Shown piece by piece: positions 44,774 through 52,689 of a stretch of 64,000 nt of DNA. Made by a program: the position numbers and the translations under genes. The notes under the pieces were generated by a model. That model did not search any database and was not told where the DNA came from. It was given only the letters and a program-made list of their open reading frames with translations. Position 1 is the stretch's first letter. The number at the start of each line of letters is the position of its first letter. Source of the DNA: AWTP1-13 sp963840445 (GTDB lineage: Bacteria; Pseudomonadota; Alphaproteobacteria; Rhizobiales; Hyphomicrobiaceae); assembly GCA_963840445.1 (NCBI GenBank), contig CAWIZC010000012.1, positions 186,001 to 250,000 on the forward strand. The letters are read 5' to 3'.

Positions 44774-46223
44774 TCAGAACAAGCTTCTAGCCGCCGCATC
44801 GGCCTGGTTGACCAACGGCGCCGGCCAGATCACGTAGAGAAGCACGAACAGGCCCGACAGTGCCATGATCAGCCCAACCTTCGGCGGAACATCAAGGAAG
44901 CGCGCCTTCGGCTCGTCGAAGAACATGACCTTGACGATGCGCACGTAGTAGTAGGCGCCGACCACGCTGGCCAGCACACCGAACACGGCGAGCGGCCACA
45001 TCCCCTGCTTCACGGCGGCGGCGAACACGTAGAACTTGGCAAAGAACCCGGCCAGCGGCGGGATGCCGGCCATCGAGAACATCACGATCGCCGAGCATGG
45101 TGGCCATGCCGAGGTTGTTCTGGGCAAGTCCCGACAGCTCGTCGATATCCTCGACCATGCCGCCCGGCCGGCGCATGGACAGCACGCAGGCGAAGGCCCC
45201 GACCGTCATGGCCACGTAGATGACGAGATAGATGATTACTCCGCGCACGCCCTCTGGCGTTCCGGCCGCCACCCCGATCAGCATGTAGCCGATGTTGCCG
45301 ATCGCCGAGTAGGCCAGCAGCCGCTTGATGTTGGTCTGGCCGATGGCCGCGAAGGCGCCGAGGCCCATGGAGGCGATGGCCAGCGCCGTCACCACCTGCT
45401 GCCATTGCGGCTCGATGCCGGGGAATGCGCCGAACGTCACGCGCATCAGCAGGGCGACGGCCGCCACCTTGGGTGCGGCCGCAAGGAACGTGGTGACCGG
45501 CGTCGGCGCGCCCTCATACACATCGGGCGTCCACATATGGAACGGCACCGCCGAGATCTTGAAGGCGATGCCGACCAGCAGGAACACCAGGCCGATGATC
45601 AGGCCGATGTCCTGCCCGGCGCCTGCGATCTGCGCGGACGCCGCGATGTTGGCAAAGGCCGTCGAGCCGGTGAAGCCGTAGATCAGCGATGCGCCGTACA
45701 GCAGCATGCCCGACGACAGCGCCCCCAGCACGAAGTACTTGAGCCCCGCCTCGCTGGACCGCACGTCATCCCGGCGCAAGGCCGCCATCACGTACAGCGC
45801 CAGGCTTTGCAGCTCGAGGCCGAGGTAGAGCGAGATCAGGTCGTTGGCGGAGATCATCATCGACATGCCGGCCGTGGCCAGCAGCACGAGCACCGCATAC
45901 TCGAACTTGAGGATCTTCACCTCGCGCATGTAGTCGAACGACAGGATCAGCGCGGCCGCCGACGATAGCAGGGTCAGCACCTTCAGGAAGCGCCCGAAAC
46001 CGTCGATGACAAAGGCACCGTTGAACAGCGTCGCCTTCTCGGCCGGTTGCTGGATGATGAGCCAGGCAGCCAGCGCCAGCGCCATCACCGCGAGCCAGCC
46101 GATCGCCTCCGCCTCGCGGTCGGTTTCGGGCCGGAACACGCCCAGCATCAGCAGCGCCATGGCGCCGACCACCAGCACGATCTCCGGCGCCAGCAGCCAG
46201 TATGTCGAGACGAGTTGGTTCAT
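44774..46223 (-). pseudogene. nuoN: NADH-quinone oxidoreductase subunit N, broken by a 1-base insertion
   Basis: An antiporter-like, proton-pumping membrane subunit of complex I, about 482 residues when repaired. The first 370 residues read correctly to GLAQNNLGMATML. There the minus strand has CTCGGCGATCGTG, where CTCGCGATCGTG would continue as AIVMFSMAGIPPLAGFFAKF. The extra base is C45091 or C45092, and the total length is 3n+1. The remaining 110 residues are well conserved in the second frame. A real break would remove the last helices of an essential pump subunit, so assembly error is the first explanation. The ATG is at 46223. Confidence 0.92.
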
Positions 46224-46244
46224 GCTGCAGCCCCCGCCTCACCT

Positions 46245-46345
46245 GTCATCCCGAAACGCGCGTCTGCGCGTATCCGGGACCCAGCATCACGCTGCGTGCG
46301 CCGGTTGGATCCCGGATATTCGCCGGCGCGAATGCCGGGATGACG
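46245..46345. repeat. GTCATCCCG/CGGGATGAC inverted repeat between nuoM and nuoN
   Basis: GTCATCCCG at the left pairs with CGGGATGAC at the right. Inside are GGGACCCAGC... and GGATCCCGGATATTCG arms of the kind seen in widespread Rhizobiales intergenic repeats. It is transcribed within the nuo operon. Confidence 0.75.
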
Positions 46346-46371
46346 ACCATTCGTGTTTGCTGCTTGCATAG

Positions 46372-47871
46372 CTAGTGCACGTTCAGAGCCGTGGCCGCCT
46401 TCAGCGCAGCCTGGTAGTTGGAGACGAGGTGGTTCACCGACACCGCCGTGACGTCCAGCAGCGGCGCCGGATAGAAGCCGAACAGGATGGTCAGGATCAC
46501 CAGCGGCGCCATCACCAGCACCTCGCGGTAGCCGAGGTCGCGGATGCTCTTGAGCGACGGCTTCTCGAGCGGCCCGAAGATCATGCGCCGATACAGCCAC
46601 AGCGCATAGGCGGCCGACAGGATCACGCCGAAGGTGGCAAAGAACGCCACCCACGTGTTGGCCCTGAAAGCGCCGAGCAGGGTCAGGAACTCGCCGATGA
46701 AACCCGAGGTGCCCGGCAGGCCGACGTTGGCCATCGTGAACACCATGAAGCACACGGCATACAGCGGCATGCGGTTGACGAGGCCGCCGTAGGCCGCAAT
46801 CTCGCGCGTGTGCATGCGGTCGTAGACCACGCCGACACACAGGAACAGCGCCGCCGAGACGATCCCGTGCGACAGCATCTGGAAGATGGCGCCGTCCACG
46901 CCCTGCACCGTGAAGGTGAAGATGCCCATCGTCACGAAGCCCATGTGCGCCACCGACGAATAGGCGATCAGCTTCTTGACGTCCTCCTGCGCCAGCGCCA
47001 CCAGCGAGGTGTAGATGATGGCCACGATCGACAGGGCAAACACCAGCGGCGCGAACTCCTGGCTGGCCAGCGGGAACATCGGCACCGAGAAGCGCAGGAA
47101 GCCGTAGCCGCCCATCTTCAGCAGAATGCCGGCCAGGATCACGGAGCCCGCCGTCGGCGCCTCGACATGCGCGTCCGGGAGCCAGGTGTGCACCGGCCAC
47201 ATCGGCATCTTCACCGCAAACGAGGCGAAGAAGGCCAGCCACAGCCACCACTGCATGTCGGCGGGGAACTTGTGGGTCAACAGCGTCGGGATGTCGGTGG
47301 TGCCGGCGTGCCAGTACATGGCTATCAGCGCCAACAGCATGAGCACGGAGCCCAGCAGCGTATAGAGGAAGAACTTGAAGCTCGCGTATACGCGCCGCTT
47401 GCCGCCCCACACGCCGATGATCAGGAACATCGGGATCAGGCCGCCCTCGAAGAACAGGTAGAACAGCACGAGATCGAGCGCGCAAAAGACGCCGATCATC
47501 AGCGTCTCGAGCACCAGGAAGGCGATCATGTACTCCTTCACCCGGTCCTCGATGGCCTCCCAGCTCGCCAGGATGCACAGCGGCATCAGGAACGTGGTGA
47601 GAATGACGAACAGCATGGAGATGCCGTCGACGCCCATCTTGTATCTGATGGAGCCGCCCAGCCAGTCCATCTCCTCGACGAACTGGAAGCCGGCGTCGGC
47701 CGGGTCGAAGTGCGCCCAGATGTAGAGCGACGCGCCGAACGTGAAGAGCGTCGTATAGAGCGCCACCCAGCGCGCATTGCGCTTGGCGTCTTTGTTCAGC
47801 GCCGCGATGTAGAGCGCGCCGACCAGCGGAAAGAAGGTGACGAGCGAGAGGATGCCGAAGCCGGTATTCAT
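46372..47871 (-). CDS. nuoM: NADH-quinone oxidoreductase subunit M
   Basis: A 499-residue proton-pumping membrane subunit with about 14 helices. The key Glu lies in the MIAFLVLETLMIGVF helix, followed by FYLFFEGGLIPMFLIIGVWGG, the Lys-bearing KMPMWPVHTWLPDAHVEAPT segment and AQEDVKKLIAYSSVAHMG. The start is ATG 47871, overlapping the nuoL stop in an ATGA; the frame is open upstream but that stretch is nuoL read out of frame. Confidence 0.97.
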   Translation of the reverse strand: MNTGFGILSLVTFFPLVGALYIAALNKDAKRNARWVALYTTLFTFGASLYIWAHFDPADAGFQFVEEMDWLGGSIRYKMGVDGISMLFVILTTFLMPLCILASWEAIEDRVKEYMIAFLVLETLMIGVFCALDLVLFYLFFEGGLIPMFLIIGVWGGKRRVYASFKFFLYTLLGSVLMLLALIAMYWHAGTTDIPTLLTHKFPADMQWWLWLAFFASFAVKMPMWPVHTWLPDAHVEAPTAGSVILAGILLKMGGYGFLRFSVPMFPLASQEFAPLVFALSIVAIIYTSLVALAQEDVKKLIAYSSVAHMGFVTMGIFTFTVQGVDGAIFQMLSHGIVSAALFLCVGVVYDRMHTREIAAYGGLVNRMPLYAVCFMVFTMANVGLPGTSGFIGEFLTLLGAFRANTWVAFFATFGVILSAAYALWLYRRMIFGPLEKPSLKSIRDLGYREVLVMAPLVILTILFGFYPAPLLDVTAVSVNHLVSNYQAALKAATALNVH

Positions 47872-49820
47872 CGCACCGCTCCGCCGTAGAACATGAACCA
47901 GGTGACGAACAGCGCCACGCCGATCAGCATGGCGAACGCGTAGTGATAGACGTAGCCGGTCTGCAGCTTGACGATGCGCCCGGTGGTCCAAAGCACGCGC
48001 GAGGCGATGCCGTCCGGCCCCAGGCGATCGATGATGGCCCCGTCGCCCTGCTTCCACAGCACGCGGCCGAGCCAGAACGTGGGCCGTACGAAGATGAAGT
48101 CATACAGCTCGTCGAAGTACCACTTGTTGAGCAGGAACAGGTAGATCGGCTTGAACACCTTGGCCGTCAGGGCCGGCAGCGACGGCACCAGGATGTAGTA
48201 GAGATAGGCCAGCCCGAGCCCGGCGATCATGGCGATGAACGGCGCCCAGCCGACCCAGTCCGGCACCTCATGCATGGCGTGCATGATGTGGTTGTGCGGT
48301 CCCTCGACCAGGGAATGGCCCCAGAACTCCTTGTAGGACTCGCCGATGAACAGGCCCTTGAACACAAAGCCCGCCACCGTCGCTCCTGTCGCCAGCACCA
48401 GCAGCGGCACCATCATCACCCACGGGCTTTCATGCGCATGCTCGTAGGTCTCGTGGTCGGCGCGCGTGGGGCCGTGGAAGGTCAGGAACATCAGCCGCCA
48501 GGAGTAGAATGCCGTCATGAACGCCGCCACCACCAGCAGCCAGAACGCATAGTTGTTGGGCGTGTGGGCGGCGTAGGAGGCCTCGATGATGGCATCCTTG
48601 GAGTAGAAGCCGGCAAAGCCCGGCAGGTGCGGGATGCCGACGCCCGTCAGCGACAGCGTGCCGATCAGCATCATCAGCCAGGTCAGGCGCAGCTTGGAGG
48701 CGAGCCCGCCCATGTGGCGCATGTCCTGCTCGTGATGCATGGCGTGGATCACCGAGCCGGCGCCGAGGAACAGCAGCGCCTTGAAGAAGGCGTGCGTGAA
48801 CAGGTGGAAGATGCCGGCCCCGTATGCGCCGACGCCGCAGGCGACGAACATGTAGCCGAGCTGCGAGCACGTCGAATAGGCCACCACCCGCTTGATGTCG
48901 TTCTGCACCAGACCGATGGTGGCGGCAAAGAACGCCGTGATCGCTCCGATCAGTGTCACGAACTGCAGCGCCAGCGGCGCCAGCTCGAACAGCGGGGAGA
49001 GCCGCGCCACCATGAACACGCCGGCCGTCACCATGGTGGCGGCGTGGATCAGCGCGGAGACCGGCGTCGGCCCCTCCATGGCATCGGGCAGCCAGGTGTG
49101 CAGCAGGAACTGCGCCGACTTGCCCATGGCGCCCATGAACAGCAGCAGGCACAGCACGGTCAGCGTGTCCCACTGGTGGCCCAGGAACTCCATCGGCTTG
49201 CCGGCCACCGAGGGCGCCGCCTTGAACACCTCGTCGAAGCTGATGGTGTTGAAGATGAAGAAGATGCCGAAGATGCCGAGCGCAAAGCCGAAGTCGCCGA
49301 CGCGGTTGACGATGAATGCCTTGATGGCCGCGGCATTGGCCTCCGGCTTCAGATACCAGAAGCCGATCAGCAGGTAGGAGGCAAGCCCCACGCCTTCCCA
49401 GCCGAAGAACAGCTGCAGGAAGTTGTTGCTGGTCACCAGCATCAGCATGGCAAAGGTGAACAGCGACAGATAGGCAAAGAAGCGCGGCCGGCTGTCGTCC
49501 TCGTGCATGTAGCCGATCGAGTAGAGGTGCACCAGGAACGACACGGTGTTGACCACCACCAGCATCACGCCGGTCAGCGTGTCGATGCGCAGGCCCCACG
49601 ACACGTCGAGCTGGCCGGAGGTGACCCAGCGCAGCACCGGTATGTGCACTGTCTCCGCCCCGAAGCCGATCTGCGTGAACACCACCCACGACAGCACCGC
49701 CGAGATGCCGACGAACAGCGTGGTGATGATCTCGCTCGGGCGGGCTCCCAGCGAGCGCCCGAGCAGGCCCGCTATCAGCGCACCGATGATGGGCAGAAAG
49801 ACGATGGCCTTGTACATCAT
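47868..49820 (-). CDS. nuoL: NADH-quinone oxidoreductase subunit L
   Basis: A 650-residue distal pump subunit with about 16 helices and the long lateral helix. Seen: NFLQLFFGWEGVGLASYLLIGFW, KSAQFLLHTWLPDAMEGPTPVSALIHAATMV and NDIKRVVAYSTCSQLGYM, and a C-terminal region continuing to the final helix (YHYAFAMLIGVALFVTW). There are two candidate Met codons at the start; I take the first. GAGGGG lies upstream. Confidence 0.97.
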   Translation of the reverse strand: MMYKAIVFLPIIGALIAGLLGRSLGARPSEIITTLFVGISAVLSWVVFTQIGFGAETVHIPVLRWVTSGQLDVSWGLRIDTLTGVMLVVVNTVSFLVHLYSIGYMHEDDSRPRFFAYLSLFTFAMLMLVTSNNFLQLFFGWEGVGLASYLLIGFWYLKPEANAAAIKAFIVNRVGDFGFALGIFGIFFIFNTISFDEVFKAAPSVAGKPMEFLGHQWDTLTVLCLLLFMGAMGKSAQFLLHTWLPDAMEGPTPVSALIHAATMVTAGVFMVARLSPLFELAPLALQFVTLIGAITAFFAATIGLVQNDIKRVVAYSTCSQLGYMFVACGVGAYGAGIFHLFTHAFFKALLFLGAGSVIHAMHHEQDMRHMGGLASKLRLTWLMMLIGTLSLTGVGIPHLPGFAGFYSKDAIIEASYAAHTPNNYAFWLLVVAAFMTAFYSWRLMFLTFHGPTRADHETYEHAHESPWVMMVPLLVLATGATVAGFVFKGLFIGESYKEFWGHSLVEGPHNHIMHAMHEVPDWVGWAPFIAMIAGLGLAYLYYILVPSLPALTAKVFKPIYLFLLNKWYFDELYDFIFVRPTFWLGRVLWKQGDGAIIDRLGPDGIASRVLWTTGRIVKLQTGYVYHYAFAMLIGVALFVTWFMFYGGAVR

Positions 49821-49836
49821 CGCAGCGTGTGGCCCC

Positions 49837-50148
49837 TCAGCCTTTCATCATGTTGATGTCTTCCACCGCGATCGAGCCGCGGTTGCGGTAGTACACGACG
49901 ACGATGGCGAGCCCGATCGCCGCCTCGCCGGCCGCCACCGTCAGCACGAACAGCGCGAACACCTGTCCCACCAGGTCGCCCATGAACGAGGAGAACGCCA
50001 CCAGGTTGATGTTGACAGCCAGCAGCATCAGCTCGACCGACATCAGGATGACGATCACGTTCTTGCGGTTGAGGAAGATGCCGAAGATGCCGAGCGTGAA
50101 CAGGATCGCCGCCACGGTCAGGTAATGGCCGAGACCGACCCCGCTCAT
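49837..50148 (-). CDS. nuoK: NADH-quinone oxidoreductase subunit K
   Basis: A 103-residue subunit with three transmembrane helices. The conserved Glu residues of the proton path are in VILMSVELMLLAVN and AAGEAAIGLAIVV. The ATG overlaps the nuoJ stop in an ATGA. Standard length. Confidence 0.97.
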   Translation of the reverse strand: MSGVGLGHYLTVAAILFTLGIFGIFLNRKNVIVILMSVELMLLAVNINLVAFSSFMGDLVGQVFALFVLTVAAGEAAIGLAIVVVYYRNRGSIAVEDINMMKG

Positions 50149-50801
50149 GATGCCGTCTCCTTCCGCGCCGGCACCGACTGGGGCACGATGGCCTCGCCGG
50201 GCTTCAGCTTGACGATCTCCATGGCCGTCTTCTTGCCGCGCGCCACCTGGGCCGCGATCGACTGCCGCTTGACCCCTTCCTTGTGGCGCAGCGTGAGCAC
50301 GATGGCCCCGATCATGGCCACCAGCAGGATCAGGCCCGCACCCTGGAAGAAGTAGACGTAGTTGGTGTAGAGCACGCGCCCCAGCGCTTCGGTATTGGTG
50401 ATGCCGGACCCCGCCGACGGGATCGGCGCCGTCGGTGCCGCCAGCGCTTTCGGATTGACGAAGCGCACGCCGACCACCAGCACCAGCTCGGCCAGCAGGA
50501 TCAGGCCGACCAGCGCCCCCAGCGGCGCGTTCTTCATGAAGCCGGCGCGCAGCTCGGCGAAGTCGACGTCGAGCATCATCACCACGAACAGGAACAGCAC
50601 GGCCACCGCGCCGACGTAGACGACCACCAGGATCATGGCCAGGAACTCGGCCCCCAGCAGCACGAACAGGCCGGCCGCGTTGAAGAAGGCCAGGATCAGG
50701 AACAGCACCGCATGCACGGGATTGCGCGCCGCGATCACCATGAACCCGGCCGCCACCGTCATACAGGCGAACAGATAGAAGAACAGCGCCGCCAGCGTCA
50801 T
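50145..50801 (-). CDS. nuoJ: NADH-quinone oxidoreductase subunit J
   Basis: A 218-residue subunit with five helices in the first 165 residues (AALFFYLFACMTVAAGFMVI, VLFLILAFFNAAGLFVLLGAEFLAMILVVVYVGAVAVLFLFV). The helix-3 YVGAVAVLFLFVVMM with its pi-bulge is clear. The C-terminal 30 residues are polar and extend past the core. I use the ATG at 50801; an upstream frame extension lies inside repeat R3. Confidence 0.96.
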   Translation of the reverse strand: MTLAALFFYLFACMTVAAGFMVIAARNPVHAVLFLILAFFNAAGLFVLLGAEFLAMILVVVYVGAVAVLFLFVVMMLDVDFAELRAGFMKNAPLGALVGLILLAELVLVVGVRFVNPKALAAPTAPIPSAGSGITNTEALGRVLYTNYVYFFQGAGLILLVAMIGAIVLTLRHKEGVKRQSIAAQVARGKKTAMEIVKLKPGEAIVPQSVPARKETAS

Positions 50802-50825
50802 GCCGCCACCCCTGCGAGTGGTATT

Positions 50826-51063
50826 CCTCCCCCTTGAGGGGGGAGGATGGAATGCCACGGGCTTAGCTCGCCACGCAGAGCCGTCACGGCACCCACAACA
50901 AGCGAGCTAAGTCCGATGGCATTCCTGGTGGGGGTGATCTGGTGGGGCACAACACCCCCACCCGGCGCGCCTCGATCACTTAGCCCCACGGTCAAGCCAT
51001 CGCAAAGGTTGTTGCATGCGGGGCTAAGTGATGGCGCGCCGACCTCCCCCCACGAGGGGGAGG
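50826..51063. repeat. Modular palindromic intergenic repeat, copy R3 (inverted), inside the nuo operon
   Basis: It fills most of the 307-base nuoI-nuoJ gap (50802-51108). Modules are those of R1/R2 in reverse order: CCTCCCCC/GGGGGGAGG; GGAATGCCA...TGGCATTCC enclosing GGGCTTAGCTCGCC and its partner; GGTGGGGGTG...CACCCCCACC; GGCGCGCC arms enclosing GATCACTTAGCCCC and GGGGCTAAGTGAT; and CCTCCCCCC/GAGGGGGAGG. It is read through as part of the nuo transcript. Confidence 0.85.
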
Positions 51064-51108
51064 CGAAGCGTACTGCCCTCGCTTGCAGGCTCGTCCTCAT
51101 CATCGCCA

Positions 51109-51600
51109 TCACCGGTACGGAGCGTCGAGCTTGAGGTTGACGGCGATCTCCCGCTCCCAGCGGTCGCCGTTGGCGAGCAGACGGTCCTTGTCGTAGTAGA
51201 GCTCCTCGCGCGTCTCGGTGGCGAACTCGAAGTTCGGCCCCTCGACGATGGCATCGACCGGGCAGGCCTCCTGGCACAGGCCGCAGTAGATGCACTTCAC
51301 CATGTCGATGTCGTAGCGGGTGGTGCGCCGGGTACCGTCGTTGCGGCGCGGACCCGCCTCGATGGTGATCGCCTGCGCCGGACAGATCGCCTCGCACAGC
51401 TTGCAGGCGATGCAGCGCTCCTCGCCGTTGGGATAGCGGCGCAGGGCATGCTCGCCGCGGAAGCGGGGCGACAGCGGGCCCTTCTCGAAGGGATAGTTCA
51501 GCGTCGCCTTGGGCTTGAAGAAGTAGCGCATCGACAGCCACAGGGCGGATGCGAACTCCTTCAGGAACAGCGAGCTGATTGCGTTACCGAGCGCGGCCAT
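51109..51600 (-). CDS. nuoI: NADH-quinone oxidoreductase subunit I
   Basis: A 163-residue 8Fe-ferredoxin subunit carrying clusters N6a and N6b. The two motifs CIACKLCEAICP and CIYCGLCQEACP are intact. The N-terminal amphipathic region anchors it at the membrane arm. It starts at ATG 51600, 12 bases after nuoH. Confidence 0.97.
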   Translation of the reverse strand: MAALGNAISSLFLKEFASALWLSMRYFFKPKATLNYPFEKGPLSPRFRGEHALRRYPNGEERCIACKLCEAICPAQAITIEAGPRRNDGTRRTTRYDIDMVKCIYCGLCQEACPVDAIVEGPNFEFATETREELYYDKDRLLANGDRWEREIAVNLKLDAPYR

Positions 51601-51612
51601 GACAGGGCATCC

Positions 51613-52689
51613 TTAGGGCGCGAGGTCGAAGAACTGCAGCACGGCGGCCACCGCCACCACCATGAACAGCGACAGCGGCAGGAACACCTTCCAGCCGAGC
51701 CGCATCAGCTGGTCGTAGCGATAGCGCGGCACGAACGCCTTCACCATCGCAAACATGAAGAACACGAACACCACCTTGGCCAGGAACCAGACGAGGCCCG
51801 GCACCAGGTTGAGCGGCCAGATGTCGATCGGCGGCAGCCAGCCGCCGAGGAACAGGATGGTGGTGAGCGCGCACATGGTCACGATCGCCACGTACTCGCC
51901 CAGCATGAACAGCAGGTAGGGCGTCGACGAGTACTCGACGGCAAAGCCCGCCACCAGCTCGGACTCGGCCTCCGGCAGATCGAACGGCGGCCGGTTGGTC
52001 TCTGCCAGCGCCGAGATGAAGAACACGATGAACATCGGGAACAGCGGCAGCCAGTGCCAATCGAGCACCGAGTTGGCCAGCCCCAGGCGCGTGCCCAGGC
52101 CGACCTTCTGCGCGTTGACGATCTCGGACAGGTTGAGGGATCCGACGCACAGCAGCACCGTGATGATCACGAAGCCGATCGAGACCTCGTAGGACACCAT
52201 CTGCGCGGCCGAACGCAAGGAACCCAGGAAGGGGTACTTCGAGTTCGACGCCCAGCCGCCCATGATGATGCCGTACACGCCGAGCGAGGAGATGGCGAAC
52301 AGGTAGAGGACGCCGACGTTGAGGTCGGAGATCACCCAGCGCCCCCAGCCGTCCTCATTGAGCGGAATGACCGCCCACGCCCCCAGCGCCAGCACGGAGG
52401 CCACCAGCGGCGCCAGCAGAAATACGCCCTTGTCGGCGCCGGCCGGGATCAGCGGCTCCTTCAGTACGAATTTGAGCAGGTCCGCGAACGACTGCAGCAG
52501 TCCGAACGGACCTACCACGTTAGGTCCGCGGCGCATCTGCACTGCCGCCCAAACCTTGCGGTCCATCAGCAGCAGAAAGGCGACGATGATCAGCAAGGCC
52601 ACCAGCAGCACGACGCTCTGGAATGCCATCACGAGCAGCGGCCACACCGTGCTTTGCCAGATCTCCTGCCAGGACCAAGCGCTATCCAT
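51613..52689 (-). CDS. nuoH: NADH-quinone oxidoreductase subunit H
   Basis: A 358-residue membrane subunit forming the quinone chamber, with eight helices. Seen: MQMRRGPNVVGPFGLLQSFADLLK region, the Glu-rich loop ALAETNRPPFDLPEAESELVAGF and the C-terminal helix. The ATG at 52689 overlaps the nuoG end by 8 bases. Confidence 0.97.
   Translation of the reverse strand: MDSAWSWQEIWQSTVWPLLVMAFQSVVLLVALLIIVAFLLLMDRKVWAAVQMRRGPNVVGPFGLLQSFADLLKFVLKEPLIPAGADKGVFLLAPLVASVLALGAWAVIPLNEDGWGRWVISDLNVGVLYLFAISSLGVYGIIMGGWASNSKYPFLGSLRSAAQMVSYEVSIGFVIITVLLCVGSLNLSEIVNAQKVGLGTRLGLANSVLDWHWLPLFPMFIVFFISALAETNRPPFDLPEAESELVAGFAVEYSSTPYLLFMLGEYVAIVTMCALTTILFLGGWLPPIDIWPLNLVPGLVWFLAKVVFVFFMFAMVKAFVPRYRYDQLMRLGWKVFLPLSLFMVVAVAAVLQFFDLAP

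Noticed and set aside
47943..49856. Long open frames antisense to nuoL, nuoM and other nuo genes
   Set aside because: Their compositions are His/Arg/Gln-rich shadows of high-GC coding DNA with no recognisable domains.
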